Assembly (NCBI GenBank): GCA_031763025.1
Contig: JASSKH010000017.1
Location: 11,711,126-11,775,125 of the forward strand
DNA from: Macrocystis pyrifera
Lineage: Eukaryota > Sar > Phaeophyceae > Laminariales > Laminariaceae
DNA length: 64,000 bases
Direction: 5' to 3'
Shown one piece after another: positions 12,996 through 22,552 of this stretch. Every line of letters begins with the position of its first letter. The first letter of the stretch is position 1. The translations under genes and the position numbers were made by a program. The notes under the pieces were generated by a model. That model did not search any database and was not told where the DNA came from. It saw nothing but the letters and a program-made list of their open reading frames with translations.

Positions 12996-13105
12996 TATTA
13001 CGGGGCCCATGGTAAATAGGACCTACGGTACACTCAAAACCATTCATATTTCCCTATTTTACTAGTAGTATTTTGTCCTATTTATACTACAGTCCCCCGT
13101 AATAG
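12996..13105. mobile_element. ~110-bp MITE, copy 2
   Basis: Starts TATTACGGGG and ends CCCCCGTAATAG. Sub-terminal AAATAGGACCTA and TTTTGTCCTATTTA are inverted relative to each other. Same family as 6751-6863 and 19056-19165. It sits about 155 bp before the DIRS-like element. Confidence 0.75.
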
Positions 13106-13258
13106 CAAAAAAGCAGACTAAAGCAAACTAAAGCACAGCTTGAAAAACACACGCAAGAATCTACAGAAAAGGAACTAAAAAACTTATTACTACAAACAAA
13201 CGGACACTGTAAGTCACTATCGACAGAAATCGCACAAACTCTAGCGAAACGTTATGAA

Positions 13259-13418
13259 AGTAATCTCGAAGGAAGAAGAGAGGGGACGCCAGCAGGGTGA
13301 ACCCCTCTTCGGAAAAAAGCCTCTTGTTGTACTGGGAGGCAGTGGTTAAAGCCCACTCCGTGGTCGAAATCCGCAGCTCGACAACAGCACGACAAAGTAA
13401 AAAGGGCTAGGGAAAACA
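13259..13418 (+). repeat. Split direct repeat A1 (left terminus)
   Basis: Begins AGTAATCTCGAAGGAAG and runs to GGCTAGGGAAAACA. It matches A2 (21432-21591) with about six differences by eye. It contains an internal complementary pair, AGAGGGG and CCCCTCT. Confidence 0.85.
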
Positions 13419-14150
13419 GAGTTATGTCAGAGACAGCGATGGCTTCGGGCCCCTCCCCGCTTGAACCCGGCTGGGTGCGCGGGGAGCTTCCGTGCACCAA
13501 GGCGGGTCTGCGTGGGCAACCACGCATTCTGGACCTGACGCGGGTGCTCCACAACGACGGGGCGAACTTCTCTAAGCTCACCACCGGCAAGGCAGCCAAT
13601 CGCCTAGCCCCGCTCGTGGCGGCTCGGGGGGAAGACGCAACCTCGGCCTTCCCGGTGATGGCAGAGGCCACAGGAGTATCGGCCTCGGCCGTCGCCACCG
13701 CAGCATTTAAGAACGCGGAGGGGGGGTGAGGGTGTTGATGGTCTGGGCGCTGGAGGCCCTGCGGCCCTATCTGCTCCACAAGGGCAAGACATCATACTTG
13801 CCCCCTTTACTCGTGCCCGCAGCCCCGAAGCAAGAACCAACAGCGCAGACCGCTGCCCTACCGGCATCGACTCCGGTGGTCCCGGAGGTGGAGCAGCCGT
13901 CCACTGCCCAAGAACGGGCCAGCAGCAGAACACCACAGCCGAGACAGCGCGTACGAGGGTGGCGGCTACATCCGGGAAGGGCCCAACTCCGGGAGGCACG
14001 CCCGGCAAGGAAACGGCACCCGGCGTGACGCCAGCGGCGGTCGCGACCAACACGACGGCGGCGCAGCGGACGGCAACAGCGGAGGCGATCCAGCGGGTCG
14101 AGAACAATAAGCTGGTCGAATTGGTACAGTCGTCCGAGCTCCCGCGCGAG

Positions 14151-16446
14151 GTGTGTGTGAGAGCGTGAGACTACGCTTCTGCTGTCGTTTTCGTTTGGTT
14201 TATTTCGTTTCGTTTCTTTCGAGAGCCGTTCGGGGGGGGTGGCACTGTAGGCAGCGCGGGTATTGTGTGTAGCCCATTTCTCCTGCTCTGCGTGTGGACG
14301 AAATCAACCCCTCCGTAGAGGCCAGCTTGTTACAGACAATAACGGTGCGTGTCGTATCCGCTTGCGTACTACGTAGGTCAACAGAACAAGGGTCGCTACA
14401 CAGAACACTCATTCGTGCCTAGGTTCGCGGCGGATATCGCTGTACTTTACTGGGGAACGTATGCCTCGTACTGCTGTCGAGCGCATTCGATCGCTGTACC
14501 TCGCGTGGCTGAAAAGCGAGTATCACCCGCTGTACCGGTCGAACCCACAGAAAACGTATCGGTAGTACTCGCAACAATCTATATCAGGTTAGCGCCGGGA
14601 ACAGCGGCCTTGCTATCGATTTACACCCCTACCCCTCCTATGCAGCACCGGCTTCGACACCAGGCACCCTCGGCCCACGGGGGCGTAGAACACATGCTAC
14701 AGCAGAAAGCTCGTACCGTTAACCGCAGTCAGGGGGTCGAGCCCAAGGTATCCACCAACCAATCGGCCGAACTCACAGCGGGCGCACCGGCGTTGTCCGT
14801 ATATACACCAGTTGCACCGGGTTACAGCGACGGACTACACATGCGGTTGCAGAAAGCATTCGGCCCACTGGGGCCTAGGACACACACAGAAAACGGGACC
14901 CGAACACCCGACCGCGGTCGGGTAGTCGTATTTACTCTATTTGCGAAAGCAGGGACTGCTGTATCACGGCCGTCGTAGTGCGGGGCCGGATACGTACGTA
15001 CAGCAGCCCGGACCGTCCGACTATACACCCTGTCCTGAAATAATCCCGCGAGCACTGTGTCGCGCTCGCCCCCGCGTACGCGCTTACCCACGGTACCTAC
15101 GGGTATGTGCATATATATACATATGTAGCCGATCAGGGCCTACCCCGACGCATATACATGTCGACCTTGAGAGTACAACCCCACCCACTCCGTTAGCGGC
15201 GGCCGGGCGCGACGGTCCAGGCGCGCCCGTAGGGTCTAACCCTCGAAGGGACAAACGAGCGACGGCTGGTAGGCACTACGGCTACAGCAAGCAAACAGGT
15301 ATAATCCCCGACGAACGCGGCCGAAGACAACGGGTTGAATCCCCGGACCGCGCGTTCGGGTATTTCTTTTTACTCTAGTGCGAAAGAGGGGACTGCTATA
15401 TCACCGCTGTAGTAGCGCGGGGTCGGGTACGTACGTGCAGCAGTTCAGACCGTCCGACAATACACCCCTTTATGAAATAATCCCGCGTGCATTGTACCGC
15501 GTTCACCTCCGCGTACTCACTATCCCACGGTGCGTACGTATATACACATTACTAAATCGTATAGTCGTCGATATTAACGGCCGATCAGTGCGTACGCCGA
15601 CGCATATACATACATCCCTTGAGAGTATGACCCCAACCGCTCAATTAGCGCCGGTCGGACGCGACGGCCCGGGCGCTCCCGCAGGGTTTAAACCCCGAAG
15701 GGACACACGAGCGACGGCTGGCTGGCACGACGGTAACAGCAAGTAAACAGGGTTTAATCCTCGACGAACGCGGTCGAATACGACGGGTTGAATCCCCGAA
15801 CCGCAACGATCACGGGGGACTAAATAGGGTTAAAAATAGGGAAACACATAGGCTGGTGTGTGTACCGTAGCTCCATATGTACTCTTCGCCCATAAGAGTA
15901 GCCAGTAGGGAGGGGGCACCGGGGCATGTTGAGGTGCTTACTGCTGCGAGCGGTTCTGGTTTACGAGGTCACAGTATGCGCGCCAGGGCGAATCCCTAAC
16001 ACGAACGAGCGAGCACATAGGGCTACACCCCCGACCTGCTATCGATACGTCGGCAGTCCATTCCAACGCACATACTCGGCCAGTCCTGGGTCACAACCCC
16101 GATCACGAAAATAGGGTTAAATCCCAGACACGTTCGAGCGCAAGGTGACATTACGGCCCCCACGAGCGAGCAGGGTTTATTCCCCAACCATGCAAGATAT
16201 TACGTACACTGCGGTCCCACGGTTCAACCCCGGCTGACCACTACGCACGAGACATCGACGAACCAAATCATGCTGACACGAACCTACCACGCAAGGCGAG
16301 TTCGTACTCCGCGGTCTAACGGTTCAACACAACCCCGATTACGCCTATGCACGAGGCATCGACGAACGAAATCATGCTGACACGAATCACCGGTCCCCCC
16401 CCCCCCCCCCCTCCGTCTATTTCGACCGGCGTACTGACGGCGGCAG
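14151..16446 (+). other. GT-AG bounded 2.3-kb insertion or intron in gag
   Basis: The segment begins GTGTGTGTGA after the codon GAG and ends GACGGCGGCAG before TTG. Removing it joins ELPRE to LRLKLDP in phase 0. It holds two ~437-bp tandem units (14942, 15379), a ~100-bp tandem pair (16213, 16314) and a 17-nt C-run at 16395. No protein is recognised. It could be an intron, an insertion that uses splice sites, or a chance boundary. Confidence 0.45.
14942..15812. repeat. Two ~437-bp diverged tandem units
   Basis: Units start TGCGAAAG at 14942 and 15379. They share blocks such as GACTGCT-TATCAC, GAAATAATCCCGCG, GACGCATATACAT, GAGCGACGGCTGG and GGGTTGAATCCCCG. Both read open in one frame, but divergence is spread over all codon positions, so I do not call them coding. 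Confidence 0.7.
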
Positions 16447-16847
16447 TTGCGCCTGAAACTCGACCCGGCACTCGAAGTAATGCGGGACGTGGACGCGGTG
16501 TTCACCTGGTACGACCTAGTGCCGCCTCTGCAGACGGCGATGCAAATAGCGACGGACCTTCACCTCCTCGACGCGAGAAAGGTCCTCAGAGACACTATTG
16601 CGCGCGGGGGACGCATGGTGGTGGCGTGCGGTAATCCGCGGATCGTTCTCGGCGTATTCTCCAAGATGCTCCCCTCCGTGCAAGGGGTGTCTCAAGAGCT
16701 GCATGAGGCGGACTGCGCGGAGCTGCGTAAGGCCCATGCTATCACCAAGAACCATTTTACCCATCCCTCCGAGGTAGAGTATGGGGGCTCCGCCGCCTCT
16801 CGGTTCGGACACCCCGGCGCGACCGGACTCGGAGGCCTGGGGGGGCC

Positions 16848-16849
<2 letters not shown>

Positions 16850-16887
<38 letters not shown>
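16850..16887 (+). repeat. 38-nt G homopolymer
   Basis: Uninterrupted G run inside the gag relic. It coincides with a loss of reading frame. It may form quadruplex DNA or be a sequencing or assembly artefact. Confidence 0.9.
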
Positions 16888-17338
16888 CGCAAGCAGGCCT
16901 CGCAAGCGGCCGTCGGCGCGCGCCAGGAAAACGGCTTAACGGCGCCGTACCCCCCCTCACTGGCCGCAGGACCTCGGAGGGTGCCCCAGGGTAGCGCAGG
17001 CCCCGGGCCACTACGGACCACCGTTGACACGTACCGGGTCCGGCCGTGGGCGAGGGGGGGCGGGGGGCGGGAACGGGGGGGTGTGAGCAGCGCAGCTCTC
17101 GCCTACCGACATCGCAGCAATCCACGTGAAGCGGGCGGCTCAAAATCAGGCGGTGCAGACCCAACAGCGGAATTCGCCGTGAAATCCTCCGCTGGGGGCG
17201 ATCTGGCGGAACTGCTGCGGCGCGGGGCGCGACCCCTTTCACTCCCACTTGACGTGCGCGTGGCAGGTTTGCCTTAACTGCAAACTAGCGGGTCACCGGC
17301 AGGCCGCCTGCAGCAACCCATTCGGGGCGGTGGTGTAG

Positions 17339-19055
17339 GACGGCCGCGGCTGGGGGCAGGGGGGGGCGGCCAGAAGTTGGCGCATAGGGACGGTACCGGT
17401 GATTGGCAAGGGTAGGACTTACGAGTATTTTATTTATGGTCTTGACGGTATTTTACTGTAATTTACCATGTCTCCGGCTGGCCTGCTTGCCGGGAGAACC
17501 GCTAGTCGACGGGAGCATTCTACGACGGTGTCGGAGGCAAGGGCGGGGGGACGGCCTGGCGACCGGCGGCCAGCGTAGCGGCGGGGGGGGGAGCGTTTAG
17601 CGTAGCGGCGGGAACGGGCACGATACCAGGGGGTTCAAGGGGGGCATTCCAACAATCGAATGACGTGGACGTAGCGGCGAGAAGCGGTCATCGAGGCGAT
17701 GAGGGCCACGAGCAACGGTAACGGTAGGGAGAGGGTAAAGGGCAGCCACAGCGTATTTTGCACACGGAATGCGGCGCAACAGACAGTAGCGACGAGAAGC
17801 GACCGGGCCGAACCCGGGCGGCGTACCCGAACAACGGCGGGGTACGGCCGTCTCCGGCGGCGGTCGTAGCCCAAGGGAGGGTCATTCGAGAACGGGGGGC
17901 TCGGGGGGAAAGTAGAGCCAGCGGGCGCAACGCCAACGTACATTACGGGGAGCCCACTGACATATCGAGTAATCCGCAGCAACCCATAGGACAGGACCGG
18001 CCCCATCCGTAGCGGGTGACGGTACCATAGCGGAGAGAGACGACAGAGAGGATAAGGAGGCCTCGAGCACAGAGCGAGGCCAGTTTCGGGCTCGCAGCGG
18101 GGGGCACGCCTTCGGTAATATGAATAATGAAATGACGGATCCCAAGTATCCTATTGCACGAACTCACTGCGTCGGTATTCTATTTGTGTGATCGAGGGGC
18201 CGCTTCTCTGCCTGGCCGGTACGGCACGGCATATCCGGCACACCGCGTCAGGGTGCCCCGGACGTACGTACCCCGTCCGATGGTACCGACCATCGTATCT
18301 ACTCCATAAAATCACGGGCCGGTGGTGTATCTCACAAGATTGCGGGGTTTCCTATGTGCGCCATCTCTCCCGACGCTCACTTCCATGTGCTTTCCACATG
18401 TCCTTTCTCGTCCCCATGCGGGTCTTCAGGGATGCGTCTACTCACTCTCGTAGTAGGATCTGATTGATTCCAAGAGATGTGTTATTTCTTTCCGTTACGT
18501 ATTTATCTTATTCATTTTATTTTTCTCGTTCAAATCTACGGGTTCCGGTGGGTATTTACGGCGGGCACGTCCACCCAGAAGGATAACGTCCATGCAGATT
18601 CGCAAATCCCCGAAGAGAAGCAACGGCGACAAAGCAAGCAAGCACCGTAGCACGTATTCAGGTACTTCTGGCCGTGCCACTCGGAGTGGGTCCCCGACGA
18701 CGCACGCTCGCCACGAACTCACAGACGGGGGAAAGAAAAAAAAAAAAAAAAACTCACTCACACGCGCAGCCCGCAGGTACGCGCGGGATACCCTTACCAC
18801 GATTTTGTATCAACGACATCTTCGGTCCCACCAAGACTATATATTCACTCTATTGACCACTGTTTCACGCGCCATAGATGGAGTAAGTACCCTTACAGAT
18901 AGATGTGGATATATATGTTATGGACGGAGGCTATGTCCGAAGTGTCGTCGCAATTGATCGTCCTTACGTCCGCCTTGTCTTTCGGCGGGTGCGTCTGGTC
19001 ACAGCCCCATCGTAATCTACGTTCGCATTGACTCAACTCCTACTCATGTATTAAG
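17339..19055. other. Noncoding interior of the DIRS element
   Basis: GC-rich text with recurring CGTAGCGGCG at 17575-17690, then AT-rich text from about 18440. A 17-nt A run is at 18736-18752. No domain is recognised between the Gag knuckle and RT. In related elements gag and RT are close together, so part of this is probably inserted sequence. Confidence 0.4.
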
Positions 19056-19165
19056 TAGTATGGGGGTACATAGTTAACAGGACATATGGTATTCATTAAA
19101 ACCTATATATTTACCTATTTTTACTAACAAAATTTGGTCCCGTTAACTATGGACCCCCGTAATAG
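19056..19165. mobile_element. ~110-bp MITE, copy 3, inside the DIRS element
   Basis: Left end GGGGGTACATAGTTAACAGG and right end CCCGTTAACTATGGACCCCC form ~25-bp imperfect inverted repeats. This is the clearest copy of the family. It lies just upstream of the RT frame, so it postdates the DIRS insertion. Confidence 0.8.
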
Positions 19166-19249
19166 CACACCGATTACCATCGGTGCTCGTAAACCTTTCT
19201 AAACCACATACACAACTACACGTACCTCATGCCGTATCGCCCGTGATAG

Positions 19250-20470
19250 GTGTCCACCGACATATGTCGCTTGAACCTAACGCTGAGGCATCAAGAATTA
19301 GGAGTTGCGTTCCCAAACACCCCACTTCTGTCCGCCGAAGAACAAAGCTGGGCGGGAACGCGCGACGAGCCAAACGTTGATTATATGCCGACGGTGGCCG
19401 ACGTAGAGCGAAATCCATCCGACGGAAAACGAGCCCGCATGACGTGGGAAGCGCCCATGCATGACGCGGGAAAGAATGGGGCGGACTTCGTCCCGGGGGG
19501 TCTGAACCACCGCCATGAGTTCTGGGAAAGGGTCGTTCTGCGGGGCCACCCACAGAAAGCGCAATTTCTCGCACACCTCAAGGAGGGAGTGAGCGTATTC
19601 GAATTCCTTACCCCAGAGTTTCGCGGCACATCGCGGGCGTCCCCACACCAACGGGACGCGTTCCCTGGGGCATCACTCCCCAACCGCATACCAAAAGAAC
19701 ACGCCGGGATAGTACGATTGGAAGTCGCCGCTCTCGTGACACGGGGATGCTTGGTGAAGTGGGCCGACGTCCGAGGTCCGGACAGCCCAACGCGACCTCG
19801 GCTTGTGCTGCAGCTGTCGGTGGAACCTTCGAAGCCACAAAAAGTCATCGACGCCAGGGCGCTCAACAAATGCTGCCGTCACGTTCCTTTCAAAATGGAC
19901 ACGATGGTGAGGGTCGCGGAGGTCGCGGAGGAGGGTGTCTATATGGGCAGTTTGGACGACCCCTCCGATTTCCACAATCTGAGCTTGCAGCCAGCGAGCT
20001 GGCCGTTCTTAGGGATCGAGTACGCGGGAACAGACTACCTGTGCACTACCATCCCTTTCGGTTGAAACGAGAGCCCGGTGTGGTACCACTCGTTCAGCGA
20101 GGCGAAAGCGGTGTATCTGCGTTCTCGCGGAATCCCCGTCTTGGCTTACATCGATGACGCTTGGTACTGTGAATTTTCCTCCACGTTCGGTCACTCCGAC
20201 GAGACCCAATGGTTGTCCGCCGCGGAGCCCATCCACGTGGGAATGCTGGTCTCGTACTTTTGCGGTTACTTTCTGTCTGATACGACGTGCGACCTGAAGC
20301 CATCGAGGATACCACGATACCTCGGTATCTTGTGCGACTTGACGACCACCTCGTTCCGGGTCCCGGACGACAAGCTCCAGAGCCTTCACTCTCTGATCCG
20401 AGCAGTCCTGGAGGAAGGCGCAACTACCGTGAAAGTGCAACTAACGCGCAAGAAGAACAGCGGCGAGGGG
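19250..20470 (+). pseudogene. Reverse transcriptase of the DIRS-like element
   Basis: One reading frame, broken by a single TGA (20063-20065) where PFG is followed by NESP; a tryptophan codon is likely ancestral. Seen: KVIDARALNKCC (finger region), GSLDDPSDFHNL (first catalytic Asp region) and the YIDD box at 20147-20158 with both catalytic aspartates. These match the DIRS type of RT. The real start is uncertain; 19250 is an alternative start codon, and the first ATG in frame is at 19385. The frame ends in a G-run at 20467, where it shifts into the recombinase frame. No RNase H motifs are visible after LHSLIRAVLEEG. Confidence 0.75.
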
Positions 20471-20472
20471 GG

Positions 20473-21249
20473 GTGTCGGTGAAGCAAGCGCCCCCGTTGG
20501 TGGCAAGTCAGCTGCAAAAGCTGGTCGGCGACATGCGCCGTCGCGTGCCTGCACTGCCAACGGCGGCAGAACGATTCGCGATGGTACGGGACGTGGCGAT
20601 TTTTTGCGTCGCTTTCCACACGATGAAGCGTGGCTTCGAATTGTCAGTAGCACTGGCGTCCCAGGTGTTGCAGATGCCTAGAGGCGAGGGGTTCATTTTC
20701 AACTTCATATTCAGTAAAACGCTGAGGGAGCCGTCCCAAGCGGTAGTGGTACGAAGGAACGTGGAATGCCGTGAAATCTGTGCAGTGGCGGCCATGATCG
20801 AGTACCGGCAAGCGGTGGAGTCCATGCAGTGGGCACTCGCGGAGGACTCAGGGTTCCTTTTCCCGAGCGTCCTCGAGAGCGGAGACAAGGGGAAGCTGAC
20901 GCTAACGCCGGCGCAGATGACCTCGAGCCTCGAGGTCCACTTGAGAGCAGCGGGTATGGAGCACAAGCGGTACTCGCTGCACTCTTTTCGGCTAGGGGGG
21001 GCAGCGAGTCACCACATGGATGGGACGACCATAGACGTCCTCATGGAATACATTGGATGGAGGTCCGCGGCTGTAGCCAGCAGATACGTAGGGATGACAG
21101 CACCCGCGTCGGCGTCGAACAGATCGAAACGTTCGCGAGACACGGCCTTTATCCAAACAGACGCTTTACCACTGTCGGAGGGGTTCGGGAAATCATACGC
21201 GGCGTTCCCACGGGACAGCCGGCGATTGCAGAACCCAGAGAAAGACTAG
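20473..21249 (+). CDS. Tyrosine recombinase of the DIRS-like element
   Basis: An open frame of about 258 codons, ending TAG at 21247. Seen: box A arginine in KRGFELS (Arg at 20629), HSFR with His at 20980 and Arg at 20989, GW in place of the second His, and the nucleophile Tyr at 21085 in SRYVG. This is the R-H-x-x-R-[H/W]-Y set of tyrosine recombinases. In DIRS-like elements the enzyme inserts the circular cDNA. There is no good start; the first ATG is at 20533, so translation probably depended on the upstream frame. The N-terminal arm-binding part looks shortened. Catalytic residues are present, but the element as a whole is damaged. Confidence 0.8.
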   Translation: MSVKQAPPLVASQLQKLVGDMRRRVPALPTAAERFAMVRDVAIFCVAFHTMKRGFELSVALASQVLQMPRGEGFIFNFIFSKTLREPSQAVVVRRNVECREICAVAAMIEYRQAVESMQWALAEDSGFLFPSVLESGDKGKLTLTPAQMTSSLEVHLRAAGMEHKRYSLHSFRLGGAASHHMDGTTIDVLMEYIGWRSAAVASRYVGMTAPASASNRSKRSRDTAFIQTDALPLSEGFGKSYAAFPRDSRRLQNPEKD

Positions 21250-21367
21250 GCTGGACGTTTGCGAATGATGATAAAGGAAAGGAACCCGCATGGAAAAGGA
21301 TAAGAGATGATCGAGCGGCGACACTGAGATAAGGAAAGGGAAACACGTATGGGTGTGATCTCATGCC
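21250..21367. other. Spacer between recombinase and B1
   Basis: Short noncoding stretch with repeated GATAAGGAAAGG-like text. Nothing else seen. Confidence 0.4.
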
Positions 21368-21435
21368 GCAGCAGAGAGGCCTCATTGATCCCAAACTATA
21401 TACGAGTTAACCTACGACGCTATGTTACAACAGTA
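21368..21435 (+). repeat. Split direct repeat B1
   Basis: 68 bp from GCAGCAGAGAGGC to ACAACAGTA. It equals B2 (21761-21828) except at two positions and abuts A2, giving the B1-A2 junction expected of Ngaro/PAT elements. Confidence 0.85.
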
Positions 21436-21591
21436 ATTTCGAAGGAAGAAGAGAGGGGACGCCAGCAGGGTGAACCCCTCTTCGGAAAAAAGCCTCTTGT
21501 TGTACTGGGAGGCTGTGGTTAAAGCCCACTCCGTGGTCGACACCGCAGCTCGACAACAGCACGACAAAGTAGAAAGAGGCTAGGGAAAACA
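21432..21591 (+). repeat. Split direct repeat A2
   Basis: Copy of A1 (13259-13418), starting AGTAATTTCGAAGG. It overlaps the last four bases of B1 (AGTA). Confidence 0.85.
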
Positions 21592-21696
21592 AACCATCCC
21601 GCCCGCCCGTCGTTGGTAGCGAGGTGTACCGTCGACAACGACATCAGTTGTTTTAGTGTGTACTTTGCCGGGGTAGCTACTCTCTGCGATGACGTG

Positions 21697-21725
21697 CCGC
21701 GTTGATTGCCAGAGAATCAACGCGG
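21697..21725 (+). other. Perfect 11-bp stem hairpin between A2 and B2
   Basis: CCGCGTTGATT and AATCAACGCGG with a 7-nt loop GCCAGAG. A second small hairpin, GGGG-TAGTAA-CCCC, follows at 21724. It may be a terminator or a replication or priming signal of the element; the function is inferred only from position. Confidence 0.75.
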
Positions 21726-21760
21726 GGGTAGTAACCCCGGGTGAGAGTTTCCGGCTGATC

Positions 21761-21828
21761 GCAGCGGAGAGGCCTCATTGATCCCAAACTATATACGAAT
21801 TAACCTACGACGCTATGTTACAACAGTA
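21761..21828 (+). repeat. Split direct repeat B2 (right terminus)
   Basis: Second copy of B1, ending ACAACAGTA. This is taken as the right end of the element. Confidence 0.85.
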
Positions 21829-22290
21829 TCACGACCAACAAGAACTAAAAAACTAAAAATCTACTCCCAAAGCAAAAAGTCACATGAAGCTAGGACACAC
21901 GAATATAAAATGGAACAAAACACATACAAAACAATTCAACATCACACGAAATCACACGAAATCGATCAAAATCAAACCAAAATCGAAACCAATCACACAG
22001 CATCAAACCAAAAGTCATACAAAAACACACAAAATCCTGATAAAATAGAACAAAATCGCAGCAAGGCGAGAAAAACCCCAAAAAATCTAACAAAGTTGCA
22101 CACCTGGTAAGGGACACAAAATCGAACAAAATCATATATTTTTTTTAACTCGCAAAAATCACTCAAAATCACACAAAAACTATAGCAAACCCAGCGAAAT
22201 CACACCAAATCATACTAGGTGCAAAAAACAAAATCAAGCAAAATCAAGCAAAACCGCGTCAAAATACCCACAGAAAGCATTAAATAACAT
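21829..22290. other. A-rich tract with recurring AAAATC / CACACAAAA
   Basis: Low-complexity sequence built on AAATCACACAAAA and CAAAATC words. The same text type recurs at 24110-24560, on the other side of the second recombinase relic. The 110-codon frame here is a product of composition. Confidence 0.6.
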
Positions 22291-22552
22291 CATCCATCAC
22301 CGACCATCAAAAACAAAAATGCAGAATATTCTCGGAAGAATGAAGGAATATGAGTTTTTTGCGTACGTAAGAAGTTTAGCCAATCAGATGAATGCGGTGA
22401 TACATGGTAGCATGAATCGTAGCCCTTGGTACACACACCTTCGGTCCGGTACGTACTGTAGCCGCAACCTACACGTAACAGTACAGTGAATTTCAGAAGC
22501 AGAGGCAAAGCTACAGGTCCAAGGTGTGATACAGACTAGTTTTGAGTTCAGG

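Larger units (their letters stand above)
13424..17338 (+). pseudogene. gag: Gag-like gene of the DIRS element, frameshifted and interrupted
   Basis: Starts at ATG 13424 (MSETAMASG), just after A1. The frame breaks at a G-run at 13721-13727 and continues in the next frame (VRVLMVWALEALRPYLL). It shifts again near 13950 to a Pro/Thr/Ala-rich stretch ending ELPRE at 14150. A 2296-bp GT-AG segment follows. The reading resumes at 16447 with LRLKLDPALEVMRDVDAVF, in phase with ELPRE. After a 38-nt G-run the frame is lost again. The end carries a CCHC knuckle, C-x2-C-x4-H-x4-C (CLNCKLAGHRQAAC, 17270-17311), typical of Gag nucleocapsids, with a stop TAG at 17336. An in-frame TGA near 17180 adds damage. 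Role by family: packaging of element RNA. Confidence 0.7.
13259..21828 (+). mobile_element. DIRS-like (Ngaro/PAT-type) tyrosine-recombinase retrotransposon
   Basis: About 8.6 kb with order A1 - gag - reverse transcriptase - tyrosine recombinase - B1 - A2 - B2. Known family feature: Ngaro and PAT elements carry such split direct repeats and integrate through a YR rather than a DDE integrase. Seen here: A1 at 13259 recurs as A2 at 21432, and B1 at 21368 recurs as B2 at 21761. The coding region is damaged: gag is frameshifted and interrupted, RT has an internal TGA, and no RNase H is seen between RT and YR. A MITE lies inside it at 19056-19165. GC content is visibly higher than in the flanks. 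A target duplication is not expected for this class. Confidence 0.85.

Noticed and set aside
18592..18957. 121-codon frame inside the DIRS element as an accessory gene
   Set aside because: It contains a Lys run from a 17-base A tract, has no recognisable domain and lies in a probable insertion.
21778..22110. 110-codon frame in the A-rich tract
   Set aside because: Lys/Asn/Gln/Thr-rich text follows directly from CAAAATC-type low complexity; no start context or homologue.
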